From Candidatus Gastranaerophilales bacterium (GTDB lineage: Bacteria; Cyanobacteriota; Vampirovibrionia; Gastranaerophilales; Gastranaerophilaceae): 33,444 nucleotides of DNA. Below the pieces are notes generated by a model, which was not told the DNA's origin, ran no database searches, and saw only the letters and a program-made list of their open reading frames with translations. The stretch covers positions 1 to 33,444 of the forward strand of contig CAJOPF010000046.1 in NCBI GenBank assembly GCA_905236205.1. Direction: 5' to 3'. Made by a program: the position numbers and the translations under genes. This document shows positions 7,936-17,728 of the stretch, in pieces. The first letter of the stretch is position 1; each line of letters begins with the position of its first letter.

Positions 7936-8745
7936 TTATTTATTAAGCACAACTAATTCAGGAACATCTTCAAGCTGATAGAACATTTCTGCAGCCTTTT
8001 TAAATTCTTTCGGATTTGCACTTACCAAAAATTCTTCATGCCCGCCAGAGGTATTTAATAAATCAAGCTTTTCCAAATCAGACTTAATATATTCGGCAAA
8101 AAATACACTCGGATCAATAAACATTTCCGAAGGAACAAATTTAGTTAAAACATTAGATAAAAACGGATAATGAGTACATCCTAAAATAATTTTATCGGGC
8201 TTATTTTCAAGCATCAAATCCAATCTTTCTTTTATACATTCAATACTTTTTTCGTCGTCCTGCGTATTTTCTTCAACAATTTGAACCCAATTCGGACAAG
8301 CCATTTCAAAAACTTCAATATTTTTATTGTATTTGTTAATCTCTTTTTTGTAAGCACCTGACGATATTGTCGCAGACGTTGCAAAAACTCCCAGCCTGCT
8401 TATAGAAAAATCAGAAATAACTTTTGCACAGGTTTGGATTATCGGATAAATTTTGTAATCAAAAGAATTTTTATATTCTTCATAAACATTTGCAGATGTT
8501 GTATTGCAAGCCATAACAACAGCCTTTACATCTCTTGAAGCAAAGTAATTAAAAATATAAGATGTTATGTCTAAAAGCTGTTGCTTTGATTTCTGACCGT
8601 AAGGAGAATTGCTTAAATCGCCGAAATAAATATAATCTTCATTAGGCAAAATTGCTTTAAGCTTTTCATAAACCGTAAGTCCTCCGACTCCCGAATCAAA
8701 AATTGCAATTGGCTTATTTTTGTTATTTTTGCTGTTTGTAATAAT
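7936..8745 (-). CDS. murI: Glutamate racemase
   Basis: ACNTTSAN and GCTHYPFL motifs. Conserved IAIFDSGVGGLTVYEKLKAILPNEDYIYFGD lies upstream of the track's TTG start (8649). Frame is open to a TAA at 8749-8751, with no ATG/GTG/TTG before the motif; AUU at 8745 or 8742 is proposed. Confidence 0.85.
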   Translation of the reverse strand: MITNSKNNKNKPIAIFDSGVGGLTVYEKLKAILPNEDYIYFGDLSNSPYGQKSKQQLLDITSYIFNYFASRDVKAVVMACNTTSANVYEEYKNSFDYKIYPIIQTCAKVISDFSISRLGVFATSATISSGAYKKEINKYNKNIEVFEMACPNWVQIVEENTQDDEKSIECIKERLDLMLENKPDKIILGCTHYPFLSNVLTKFVPSEMFIDPSVFFAEYIKSDLEKLDLLNTSGGHEEFLVSANPKEFKKAAEMFYQLEDVPELVVLNK

Positions 8746-10651
8746 TTTTTATCCCCTCTGCTATTGCCTTTGCTGTTGCTTGTTTACGCTTTTCGCTAAT
8801 CATATCCTGACGTTCGTCTTCATTTGAAATAAAACCTATTTCAACTAAAATTGCAGGCATTGTTGTATGATTTATAACATAAAATTTGGACTTAAACAAA
8901 CCTCTGTCTTTTGAATTTACGTGTTTTGTAAGAGCCTCGTGAACAACTTTTGCCAAACCTATGCTGTAATCGTGGTAATAATGTGTTTCAAGACCTGTTG
9001 CCGTTGTACCCTCACTTGAGTTAACGTGAATACTTACAAATATATCAGGTTCGTTTTCTTCGGCAAAATCAACTCTTTCCTGCAACGATAAAGTTTTATC
9101 TTCATCTCTCGTCATGTAAACTTTAAATCCGTCGGAGCGAAGTATTTTTGCTACTCTTAAAGAAACATCCGTCGTTATATCTTTTTCGTTTATACCTGAA
9201 CGAATTGCTCCGTAATCAATACCTCCATGTCCCGGATCAATTACAACAACTTTTTCTCCTGATTTACGCTTTTTCAATATTTTTTCCGAACTCTTAGTCG
9301 GCAACTCTGAAATATTTTCAGGTATTCTTTGTGTTAAAGTTTCTTTTTTATTAGTTCTGAGTGTCAATTTAATTGTTCTTGAATCAGCTCCCGCATATAT
9401 GTTAACCAAATCCGTTTTTTCGATAGGTAATGAATACCTAAGCCCTATTCTCGGCATCAAATCAATTCTTGAAGAAGACATTTCCGTTCCGTTGACGGTT
9501 GTTTTGAAATCTTGGTCATTATATTGAACTGCATTAAAGAAGTATATCGTCAAATTATTGTTGTCACGTTTTACGGAATAAACAACAGGTTTGCTGAAAT
9601 AAAAATTCATTCCGCAATTTCTGTCATTAGTTTTGGTAACTTTTACGGAAGTTAAATTCGTATTGATATTTGTCAGTTTATCATGACTTAATTTTTCTTT
9701 ATCCGCAATTAAAACCGACTGGTTATCAATCGAATATATCGGTATGTATCTGTCATAATTATCGGTATTAACAACAACTCTTGCTTTATTAGCTTCAAAT
9801 TGACCGACTTTTACTGTGTCATTTCCATATTGAAACGAATTTGAACGTATTTTTGTATTGGTAAGAGTGTTTGGAAAATCAAAAACAAGCCTGCAAGGGG
9901 CGTTCATTTTAATAGGGTTTTCCATTGAAACAGAACCGATACCGTTTACTAATATTCCATTATTCTTAGCCTGTATACCTCTTAAATAATATTTTGTTTT
10001 TAGTATAAAATCCTTCTTTTTAAGTTGCACATCAGTATTTTGATATGAAGTTTTAATATTTACGGGAACTGTTGAATTATCAAAGGCTTGCTGTATTTGA
10101 ATTATAACCTTGTCTGACGCATTGATTTTCGGAACAAAAGGTTTTTCTTCCGTAGTAATATTTTGGGACATCATTGAAATATACGAATAATAATCAGTAT
10201 CTTCAAATTTTTCATCTCTGTATACCGTACGCATATAATTTGCATCATAACAAACCTGATTATTAAACTTAACAATAATGTTATTATTTAATCTGAGCAG
10301 CTTTAAATTTTCCGTATTATAGCCTTCATCAAAATAAATTACAACTCTCACCACATTTGGATTTGTAGAATTTTGAGAAACAACAATTTGTTTTAACTTG
10401 CCGCCAGAAGATATTTGGTAATTTTGTTTTTCCGTTGCAAGAATAGTATTGGGAATATCAAAATAAACTCTTTTCGGATTATCAAGGTTAACAAGTTTTA
10501 TATTATTGCTGAGTTTTGAATGTTCTGTTGACGCTATAAAAAGCATATTTGCAGATGTGTCATAATTAACGGAAGTGATTTTTTCATCCGCAAAAACACT
10601 CTGCATAGTTATAGAAAATATTAGCAATAAAAATATTATAAATTTTTTCAT
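8723..10651 (-). CDS. N-acetylmuramoyl-L-alanine amidase (amidase_3) with N-terminal AMIN-like domains and signal peptide
   Basis: VVVIDPGHGGIDYGAIRSGINEKDITTDVSLRVAKIL... SIHVNSSEGTTATGLETHYY... ILVEIGFISNEDE; signal peptide MKKFIIFLLLIFSITMQSVFA. Start moved to ATG 10651 after GGGGAAATGTTA. Confidence 0.92.
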   Translation of the reverse strand: MKKFIIFLLLIFSITMQSVFADEKITSVNYDTSANMLFIASTEHSKLSNNIKLVNLDNPKRVYFDIPNTILATEKQNYQISSGGKLKQIVVSQNSTNPNVVRVVIYFDEGYNTENLKLLRLNNNIIVKFNNQVCYDANYMRTVYRDEKFEDTDYYSYISMMSQNITTEEKPFVPKINASDKVIIQIQQAFDNSTVPVNIKTSYQNTDVQLKKKDFILKTKYYLRGIQAKNNGILVNGIGSVSMENPIKMNAPCRLVFDFPNTLTNTKIRSNSFQYGNDTVKVGQFEANKARVVVNTDNYDRYIPIYSIDNQSVLIADKEKLSHDKLTNINTNLTSVKVTKTNDRNCGMNFYFSKPVVYSVKRDNNNLTIYFFNAVQYNDQDFKTTVNGTEMSSSRIDLMPRIGLRYSLPIEKTDLVNIYAGADSRTIKLTLRTNKKETLTQRIPENISELPTKSSEKILKKRKSGEKVVVIDPGHGGIDYGAIRSGINEKDITTDVSLRVAKILRSDGFKVYMTRDEDKTLSLQERVDFAEENEPDIFVSIHVNSSEGTTATGLETHYYHDYSIGLAKVVHEALTKHVNSKDRGLFKSKFYVINHTTMPAILVEIGFISNEDERQDMISEKRKQATAKAIAEGIKNYYKQQK

Positions 10652-10753
10652 TAACATTTCCCCATTTTGATATTGTAGCACTTTTTTAAAATATTGAAAA
10701 AAAGTTGACCTTTCTTAAAAAAAATAATATCATCTTGTAAAAGGGAGTATTTT

Positions 10754-11086
10754 ATGACTTTAAAAAGAAGATGGTATGACAATAACAGCAGCGCAATTGA
10801 GGCTTTTAATATCTTAAAACAACTTGATACGGAATCAAAAAAACGTTTATCAAAAGACCTTATTGAAATTGTCAGACAAATAAAAGAACTTCACAAAGAA
10901 GAAGCCGAACCAAAATTAAGTTTGGGATTAGAAAGAGTATTAGGTTTATATCAACAAAGCGTAAACGAAAGACGTTGGTATGATACAAATGCCGACTTGA
11001 AATATGCGCTAAAAACAATGTCTACATTACCGACAGAAGACTTTTTAAACATAATGGAAGGACTTTCGGTTTCATTAAACAATTAA
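10754..11086 (+). CDS. Hypothetical protein with internal duplication (two RRWYD repeats)
   Basis: 110 aa; RRWYDNNSSAIEAFNILKQLDTE and RRWYDTNADLKYALKTMSTLPTE; SD AAAGGGAG upstream. Confidence 0.75.
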   Translation: MTLKRRWYDNNSSAIEAFNILKQLDTESKKRLSKDLIEIVRQIKELHKEEAEPKLSLGLERVLGLYQQSVNERRWYDTNADLKYALKTMSTLPTEDFLNIMEGLSVSLNN

Positions 11087-11179
11087 AATCTGAAACATGT
11101 TTTCTAATTAAAAGGGTTGATTTCAATAAAGTTCAGCTCTTTTTTGCCGTATAAAATTTCAGAAAGGAGAATTTTATCA

Positions 11180-11353
11180 ATGGCAAGAATAATTGAAAAC
11201 GAAGAAGGTTCAAGACGAATTATCAAAATGTCAACAGACGATGTAATTAACATAGTCAGAGAGTACCAAAAGCATGTTAAAAACAAAAAAAGTTATGAGG
11301 AAATAAGAAATCAACTTGAAGATTGTGTAATTTTTATTCCCGAAGATATATAA
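11180..11353 (+). CDS. Small hypothetical protein
   Basis: 57 aa MARIIENEEGSRRIIKMSTDDVINIVREYQKHVKN...; AGAAAGGAGA SD before ATG 11180; preferred over the 11117 start. Confidence 0.65.
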   Translation: MARIIENEEGSRRIIKMSTDDVINIVREYQKHVKNKKSYEEIRNQLEDCVIFIPEDI

Positions 11354-11454
11354 ATATCAACCATTTATACCAAATTACAGAAAAAATATTGATATTTAAA
11401 ATAATATCATTATAATCTAAACATAAGATAATATGGATAATGGGAGAGACGCTT

Positions 11455-12768
11455 ATGGGAATGGCAGCATCACAAGCTCGTTACTTGGGCTTAACAGCGA
11501 GAAAAACAAACGTAGAATACGAAGGTCAACAAATAAACCAAGCACGTACGGCACTGGCAAATCAATCCGCAGAACTGTGGAATAAAATGCTTAATATGTC
11601 CGTACCTATTGCACCTAATAAAACTGACTATGTAGAACAACAATATGCATTTACAGATGGTGTTAACGAATATGAAATCGACAAACTTCAACAAGTAGAC
11701 AAAGAAATTGGCGACGAAAAATATAACTATCAAGTTACATACCACTTTAATCAAAATGTATATAAAGCTATTCAAGAAACTAATTCAAATCCTCAGGTTC
11801 AAAAAATAGAGAAATTTACAACAGACCAAAAAACCGAAAATAATATTTCAGTTACAAAACAAGGTTCAAATTTCAATGTTACGGATTCAAGCGGTACTGC
11901 AGCAATCTTCACGACATGCGATGAAAAGGATTTGGATGAACTCAAAAAACTTGCTCAAGAAGGTAAAATTACTCTTGATAATGTAGCACAGTTCAGCAAA
12001 TGCGAAGGTGAAGATGATAACGGTAACAAAGTTAAACTCTTCTGCAAAAATACCGATTTGGAAGCACTTGCTCAATCAGGAACAGCAGGTCAATTAACAT
12101 ACGCAAAAACGACTCAAAATGATTTTAGTTACAAGTTGGGTAATGCTCAAGCCGAAAGATATAATTCAGCAGACAAAATTCAAAAAACGGCACTTGAACA
12201 AATAAGACACGATTACCCTGAATTGGCAACCGTTGCAGATAGTGATATTTGGGTATACGAGAGAAACGGTAAAATGTATTTTGCCACTACCGTAGATTTG
12301 GAAAAATGTGTAAATAGCGGTAACGGAAACCAAGTAAACGATAAATATCAAATTTCATCACCAATTGATTACCAAGTAGCATTACCTCAATATTATGCAA
12401 CAGATATAGAAGAAAAAATTACACAAACAGAGTACGCAAGACTTGATGACAGATCAGGTACAGGACGTTACCAAAATATAAAACTTGAAAGTATGGATAC
12501 AACTCTTGCTTTAAACTCTCAGGAAAAAGCAGATGATGCTGCGTATGAAGATGCAATGCAGCAATATAATTACAATATTACAAAATATGAAAAGAAACTT
12601 GCAGAAATCAATGCAAAAACATCTCTTATTCAGGTTGAAGACAGAACTCTTGAATTGAGATTAAGACAGCTTGATACAGAGCAAAAAGCACTTTCTACCG
12701 AAATGGAAGCAGTAAAAAGCGTTATTCAAAAAAATATCGAAACAACGTTCAAAACGTTCTCTTCATAA
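11455..12768 (+). CDS. MGMAASQAR-type family protein, paralog of 4589-5914
   Basis: Start placed at the second ATG (MGMAASQARYLGLTARKTNVEYEGQQINQARTALANQSAELWNKML) to match the paralog; GGGAGAGACGCTT SD; conserved C-terminal coiled coil. Confidence 0.88.
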   Translation: MGMAASQARYLGLTARKTNVEYEGQQINQARTALANQSAELWNKMLNMSVPIAPNKTDYVEQQYAFTDGVNEYEIDKLQQVDKEIGDEKYNYQVTYHFNQNVYKAIQETNSNPQVQKIEKFTTDQKTENNISVTKQGSNFNVTDSSGTAAIFTTCDEKDLDELKKLAQEGKITLDNVAQFSKCEGEDDNGNKVKLFCKNTDLEALAQSGTAGQLTYAKTTQNDFSYKLGNAQAERYNSADKIQKTALEQIRHDYPELATVADSDIWVYERNGKMYFATTVDLEKCVNSGNGNQVNDKYQISSPIDYQVALPQYYATDIEEKITQTEYARLDDRSGTGRYQNIKLESMDTTLALNSQEKADDAAYEDAMQQYNYNITKYEKKLAEINAKTSLIQVEDRTLELRLRQLDTEQKALSTEMEAVKSVIQKNIETTFKTFSS

Positions 12769-12812
12769 GCATAAAATTTCTTCGGTACACAGGAATTTTA
12801 AATCGAAGAATC

Positions 12813-12837
12813 GACACCGCGGTATTACCGCGGTGTC
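12813..12837. terminator. Strong GC-rich hairpin, probable terminator
   Basis: GACACCGCGGT-att-ACCGCGGTGTC followed by ttgtt. Confidence 0.8.
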
Positions 12838-12917
12838 TTGTTATATATTAGCTTATCGGAGTTAGAAAAAATTTTTATTTATTGTATTCTTAGTGTATAA
12901 TAAGAAAGGAGAAATTT

Positions 12918-13307
12918 ATGAAAAGAAATATTATTATAATTACACTAATATTTATTGTTCCGATTGTTGCTTATGCAATCATGGCAAAAAATCAAACCGC
13001 ATCAGCTGCGAAATATACTTCAGGACAGCCTGAAATATTAAAGTTTTCTTCAAAACTCTGCGCTGACTGCAAAAAAATTAAAGCTCACCTTGATGTTTTA
13101 AAACCAAAATATCAAGACAGAATAAATTTTATAGAATTTGATATTGAAAATAATGATAAAAATATTTCGGATGCAATAGACAAATATAATATTTCGCTTG
13201 TTCCGACTCTTATATTTGTTGACCAAAACGGCAAAGAAATAAGAAGACTTGAAGGTTCTACGGATAAAAACACTTTAGAGATATATATTAACGAATTATT
13301 GAAATAA
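12918..13307 (+). CDS. Membrane-anchored/secreted thioredoxin-fold protein
   Basis: N-terminal TM/signal segment MKRNIIIITLIFIVPIVAYAI, CADC redox motif, SLVPTLIFVDQNGKEIRRLEG; GAAAGGAG SD. Confidence 0.88.
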   Translation: MKRNIIIITLIFIVPIVAYAIMAKNQTASAAKYTSGQPEILKFSSKLCADCKKIKAHLDVLKPKYQDRINFIEFDIENNDKNISDAIDKYNISLVPTLIFVDQNGKEIRRLEGSTDKNTLEIYINELLK

Positions 13308-13308
13308 A

Positions 13309-14019
13309 ATGATAGAAATATTAAATACGCTAACAACAAATATTCAAAGTGAACATTTCAAGGCAACAATGTTGCTTGCCTCGTTTTTGGGCGGTATAAT
13401 CGCATCAGTAAGTCCATGTTCACTTGCAATGCTGCCGATAATTATAGGGTATGTCGGCGGATATTCAAAAGAAAAACCTCTGAAAACTTTATTGCAAATG
13501 ATATTTTTTATACTCGGAACTGCTGTTGTATTTACATCAATAGGAATAATTTGCGCGATAACAGGCAGAGTATTTATATCATTTTTTGGCAGTTATTTCA
13601 GTTTATTTATAGGTTCGTTTTTAGTTGTAATGGGCTTAAAACTTCTTGATATTTTAGATTTTGAATTTCCTGTCATAATAAAGTCAATACCTAAAAATGA
13701 AGGCAGATTTACCTATCTGTACCCGTTTTTGATAGGTATGGTTTTCGCACTTGCAGGAACTCCTTGTTCTACACCAATTTTAGCAGGTATTATGGCATTC
13801 GCTGCCGTTGCAAAGAATATTTTATTTGCTGTTTTAATGTTATTTTTATTTGCATTAGGTCAAGGGTTAATACTTGTAATAGCAGGTGTTTTCACTTCTA
13901 CAATCAAAAATATGCAAGCCTTTGTTAAAGTTTCTGAATTTTTATTAAAATTCAGCGGAGCATTACTTGTATTGTCAGGGTTGTATATTTTTTATAAGAT
14001 TTTCTCCCCGCTATTGTAA
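13309..14019 (+). CDS. CcdA/DsbD-type thiol-disulfide transmembrane protein
   Basis: Multiple TM helices; SPCSLAMLPIIIGYVGGYS and AGTPCSTPILAGIMAFAA paired Cys-Pro motifs typical of CcdA. Confidence 0.9.
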   Translation: MIEILNTLTTNIQSEHFKATMLLASFLGGIIASVSPCSLAMLPIIIGYVGGYSKEKPLKTLLQMIFFILGTAVVFTSIGIICAITGRVFISFFGSYFSLFIGSFLVVMGLKLLDILDFEFPVIIKSIPKNEGRFTYLYPFLIGMVFALAGTPCSTPILAGIMAFAAVAKNILFAVLMLFLFALGQGLILVIAGVFTSTIKNMQAFVKVSEFLLKFSGALLVLSGLYIFYKIFSPLL

Positions 14020-14064
14020 AATCAAGCCTTTGATTTACAATGAATATATAAGGAGATTTTATAT

Positions 14065-14526
14065 ATGAAAACTATTGAAGGAACATTTGTCGTACAAGAC
14101 GAAAAATTTTGTATTGTAATATCAAGATTTAACGAATTTATCAGTTCAAAATTATTATCAGGAGCAGTAGACGAATTAAAAAGACATGGGGTTTCCGATG
14201 ATAATATTGACACAATATGGGTACCTGGAGCATTTGAAATACCGTTGATAGCAAAAAAAGCTGCCAAAACAGGAAAATATTCGGCTATTATAGCATTAGG
14301 TGCCGTAATAAAAGGTTCAACAGGACATTATGAATATGTATGCGCAGAGGTTTCAAAAGGTGTTGCATCAGTAAGCCTTGAAACAGGTGTTCCTGTAATC
14401 TTCGGAGTACTGACAACAGATAATATTGAACAAGCGATTGAAAGAGCAGGAACGAAAGCAGGAAACAAAGGTTCTGATGCTGCAAAATCAGCTATTGAAA
14501 TGGCAAATTTAGTAAAACTTATTTAG
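14065..14526 (+). CDS. ribH: 6,7-dimethyl-8-ribityllumazine synthase
   Basis: [82 protein letters not shown]. Confidence 0.96.
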   Translation: MKTIEGTFVVQDEKFCIVISRFNEFISSKLLSGAVDELKRHGVSDDNIDTIWVPGAFEIPLIAKKAAKTGKYSAIIALGAVIKGSTGHYEYVCAEVSKGVASVSLETGVPVIFGVLTTDNIEQAIERAGTKAGNKGSDAAKSAIEMANLVKLI

Positions 14527-14538
14527 GAAGTAAGTTTA

Positions 14539-15435
14539 ATGAGTGAAGTTATAACTGAATTTCGCAACGAAAACACAAAAAATATCGATTTGTTGAGTAG
14601 TTTGGAAATTGTACAAAAAATAAATGAAGAGGATAAACTTGTAGCTCTTGCTGTTGAAAGCGAGTTGGAAAATATTGCAAAAGCAATAGATATGATTTCA
14701 AAACAGTTATTGAAGAGCGGCAGGTTGATTTATTTCGGGGCTGGAACCTCAGGACGCTTGGGAATTTTAGACGCTTCAGAATGTCCGCCTACATTTAGCG
14801 TACCTCATGATATGGTTCAGGGCATAATTGCAGGTGGAGACAGCGCGTTTAAAAGACCTATCGAAGGCGCAGAAGACAATTTTGAAAGCGGAAGATATGA
14901 CGCAAGAATATTAACAGAAGATGATGTTGCGGTAGTAATTTCAGCAAGCGGAAATCCAAAATATCTTCTTGGAGTATTAGAACAAGCTAATGAATCTAAC
15001 ACAAAAACAATCGCTTTAACATGTAATTCACAAGCAAAAATTGCAGAAGAAGCATCACTTACAATTTGTGTAGAAGTCGGTGCGGAAGTTATTGCAGGCT
15101 CAAGCAGAATGAAAGCGGGAACTGCACAAAAAATGGTTCTGAACATGCTTTCAACAGGTTCTATGATAAAAATTGGTAAAACATACCAAAATTTTATGAT
15201 TGATTTAAAACCGACAAATGAAAAATTAAAAGACAGAGCGATAAGAATTGTTGCACAAATTGCCCAAACAACTCACGCTAAAGCTTTTGAAACTTTAGAA
15301 AAATGCAATTGGGAAGTAAAAACGGCAGTTGCGGCAATAGTAAAATCTGTTGATATTGAAACAGCAAGACAACTTTTAAAACGACATAACGGAATTTTAA
15401 GAAAATTATTAACCGAAAAGGAAAAAATAAGATGA
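14539..15435 (+). CDS. murQ: N-acetylmuramic acid 6-phosphate etherase
   Basis: SIS-domain protein: YFGAGTSGRLGILDASECPPTFSVPHDMVQGIIAGGDSAFKRPIEGAEDN, AGSSRMKAGTAQKMVLNMLST. Confidence 0.96.
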   Translation: MSEVITEFRNENTKNIDLLSSLEIVQKINEEDKLVALAVESELENIAKAIDMISKQLLKSGRLIYFGAGTSGRLGILDASECPPTFSVPHDMVQGIIAGGDSAFKRPIEGAEDNFESGRYDARILTEDDVAVVISASGNPKYLLGVLEQANESNTKTIALTCNSQAKIAEEASLTICVEVGAEVIAGSSRMKAGTAQKMVLNMLSTGSMIKIGKTYQNFMIDLKPTNEKLKDRAIRIVAQIAQTTHAKAFETLEKCNWEVKTAVAAIVKSVDIETARQLLKRHNGILRKLLTEKEKIR

Positions 15436-16430
15436 AATTAACAATACTTGGAGCAGGATGCTGGGGAACAACACTTGCATGGTTACTGACAGATAATTTT
15501 GAGCAGGTTTGCTTATGGTCAAGAGAACAAGATTTACAAGAAGATTTAGTAAAAAACAAACATTGTTCAAAACCATTGGCAATCCAATTGCAAGACAAAG
15601 TTGAAGTAACTTCCGATATGAAATTGGCAATTAAAAATGCTGATATAATTTTATCTGTTGTTGCAACGGCGGGAACAAGAAGTGTTTGCGAACAATTAAA
15701 AGCCTCAGGAATAAAGCCTGAACAAATACTTGTAAACGCGTCAAAAGGTATTGAATTGCCGTCATTGATGACAATGTCTGATGTTATAAAAGATGTTTTA
15801 CCGGAACAAAAACTTGCAATACTTTCAGGACCTACACTTGCAAAAGAAGTTCTAATGGGCTGTCCTACGGCGGCTTGCGTTGCATCAGATGATGCGGAAG
15901 TTGCGGAATTTGTTCAAAAACATTTGAACGTTAAAAACAAATTCAGATTATATACTAATTCTGACGTAACAGGGGTTGAACTGGGCGGAAGTTTAAAGAA
16001 TGTAATTGCGATAGCAGCAGGTTTTGCAACTCAAATGAATTTGGGCGATAATGCTAACGGAGCATTATTAACAAGAGGTATGGCAGAAATTGTCAGAATC
16101 AGCGTAAGATTAGGCGCAAACCCTTCAACATTGTACGGTTTGTCAGGAATGGGCGATTTAATAGCAACTTGCTCAAGCCCGTTATCAAGAAACCACACAG
16201 TAGGAGCAATGCTTGCAAAAGGTAAAAAAATTGATGATATTTTAAAAGAATTAGGTTCTGTGGCAGAGGGTGTCCAAACGTCTAAGGCTCTTTGCGAACT
16301 TGCAAAGAAATTAAATGTTGAAGTTCCGCTTTCAGAAGCTATATATGAAGCTTTATATACGGATATTACACCGATTGAAGTTATGCAAAAATTGATGAAC
16401 AGAAAATTGAAAGAAGAAGAAAAGTACTAA
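15432..16430 (+). CDS. gpsA: Glycerol-3-phosphate dehydrogenase [NAD(P)+]
   Basis: ILGAGCWGTTLAWLL, ILSGPTLAKEV, GVELGGSLKNVIAIAAGF, GLSGMGDLIATCSSPLSRNH; ATGA overlap with murQ. Confidence 0.96.
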   Translation: MKLTILGAGCWGTTLAWLLTDNFEQVCLWSREQDLQEDLVKNKHCSKPLAIQLQDKVEVTSDMKLAIKNADIILSVVATAGTRSVCEQLKASGIKPEQILVNASKGIELPSLMTMSDVIKDVLPEQKLAILSGPTLAKEVLMGCPTAACVASDDAEVAEFVQKHLNVKNKFRLYTNSDVTGVELGGSLKNVIAIAAGFATQMNLGDNANGALLTRGMAEIVRISVRLGANPSTLYGLSGMGDLIATCSSPLSRNHTVGAMLAKGKKIDDILKELGSVAEGVQTSKALCELAKKLNVEVPLSEAIYEALYTDITPIEVMQKLMNRKLKEEEKY

Positions 16431-17362
16431 TGAGTAAATTTGCAGTAAGATATTTAAAAAACATGTATTATCCTCTTGATGTACCGTCAACGGTTACAAT
16501 AGAGGCTGACGATATGGTTCTTGTCCGCACAGAAAAAGGAGAAGAAGCGCTAAAAGTTGTTTATGTAACAGATGAAATAGCACAAATTTGGGAAAAGAAT
16601 AAACAAAAGCCCGACGCTTTTCCTGTTATAAGAGTTCTTGGAGAAAGAGATAAACAAGTTCTTGAGGAAATCAAAAAAGAAGAAGTTGAAGCGTTCTTCA
16701 AATGTAAAGCTTTGGTTGAAAAGCATAAACTTGTAATGAATTTGGTTCAATCGAGAATAACATTTGACAGAAAAAAAATAACCTTTTATTATACAGCTCC
16801 TGAAAGAGTTGATTTTCGTGAGTTACTAAAAGATTTAACTCAAACTTTCAAGCGGGTAAGAATTGATTTACGTCATATTGGAGTAAGAGACGAAACCTCT
16901 ATTATGGAAGGCTGCGGAATTTGCGGAAAAGAATTTTGCTGCTGTTCATTTTTGAAAAAATTCGGTTCAATAAACGTAAAACTTGCAAAAGACCAAGGTA
17001 TGCCTATTACACCTTGTAAAATTTCTGGAACTTGCGGAAGGTTGCTATGCTGCCTAAATTATGAATATTCAAACTACATTGAAGCCGCAAAAGGTATGCC
17101 ACCTGTTGGTTCACCTGTTATGACACCTGATGGTTTGGGCAAAGTTTGCGCATTACATTTCTTGAATAATTCTATTCAGGTAAAACTTGAAGACGGAAAA
17201 ATTAAAGATTATCAAAAAAATGAAATAGAAATGGTTGAAGCAGAAGTTAATGTTGAAATTGACAATAATATTCAACAAAATCTTGCTTATGATGATGATT
17301 CCAAAGATATTGATTTGAAATCTCTTGAAGACGACAGAAACAGCTCAACAGGAAACATTTAA
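16430..17362 (+). CDS. ricT: PSP1-domain protein, RicT/YaaT-like
   Basis: ITFYYTAPERVDFRELLKDLTQTFKRVRIDLRHIGVRDE...GCGICGKEFCCCSFLKKF...GTCGRLLCCLNYEY Cys-rich PSP1 signature. Confidence 0.9.
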   Translation: MSKFAVRYLKNMYYPLDVPSTVTIEADDMVLVRTEKGEEALKVVYVTDEIAQIWEKNKQKPDAFPVIRVLGERDKQVLEEIKKEEVEAFFKCKALVEKHKLVMNLVQSRITFDRKKITFYYTAPERVDFRELLKDLTQTFKRVRIDLRHIGVRDETSIMEGCGICGKEFCCCSFLKKFGSINVKLAKDQGMPITPCKISGTCGRLLCCLNYEYSNYIEAAKGMPPVGSPVMTPDGLGKVCALHFLNNSIQVKLEDGKIKDYQKNEIEMVEAEVNVEIDNNIQQNLAYDDDSKDIDLKSLEDDRNSSTGNI

Positions 17363-17368
17363 TAAAAA

Positions 17369-17728
17369 ATGGATAACAAAAATCGGGTTCGGTTCAAAAA
17401 CAGCTTAAAACGAGAGCAAGATAAAAAATTGGAGAATATTCTGTTCTCGCTTGCTGCTGCAGTTGGTATTTTAGACGGAACTTTAAGTGTTATAGTTGCA
17501 TTTAACCATAATTTTCCTTATGAACATCCTGTTATTTTTTGGACAGGACTTGGAAGTCTTTTTGTAGTACTTATTGCAGGTTTTATAATTTCCTGCATAA
17601 GAGAATACAGATATGATGCAAAAAAATTAAAACAAACATTGAAAAAAATCGGCATTATTATACTTTGTTCTTTAGTTTTCACCTGCTTATTGTTTGCATT
17701 GATGATTTATAGTATAATGAACAGATAA
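17369..17728 (+). CDS. Membrane protein, tandem paralog 1 of 3
   Basis: 119 aa, hydrophobic helices; C-terminal EYRYDAKKLKQTLKKIGIIILCSLVFTCLLFALMIYS resembles the next two ORFs; overlaps the next start (TAATG). Confidence 0.7.
   Translation: MDNKNRVRFKNSLKREQDKKLENILFSLAAAVGILDGTLSVIVAFNHNFPYEHPVIFWTGLGSLFVVLIAGFIISCIREYRYDAKKLKQTLKKIGIIILCSLVFTCLLFALMIYSIMNR

Noticed and set aside
13416-13649. 77-aa plus ORF inside the CcdA gene
   Set aside because: Alternative frame of a clear CcdA coding sequence.
15409-15630. Minus-strand ORFs antisense to gpsA/murQ (15278-15598, 15409-15630)
   Set aside because: Antisense shadows over two well-recognised enzymes.
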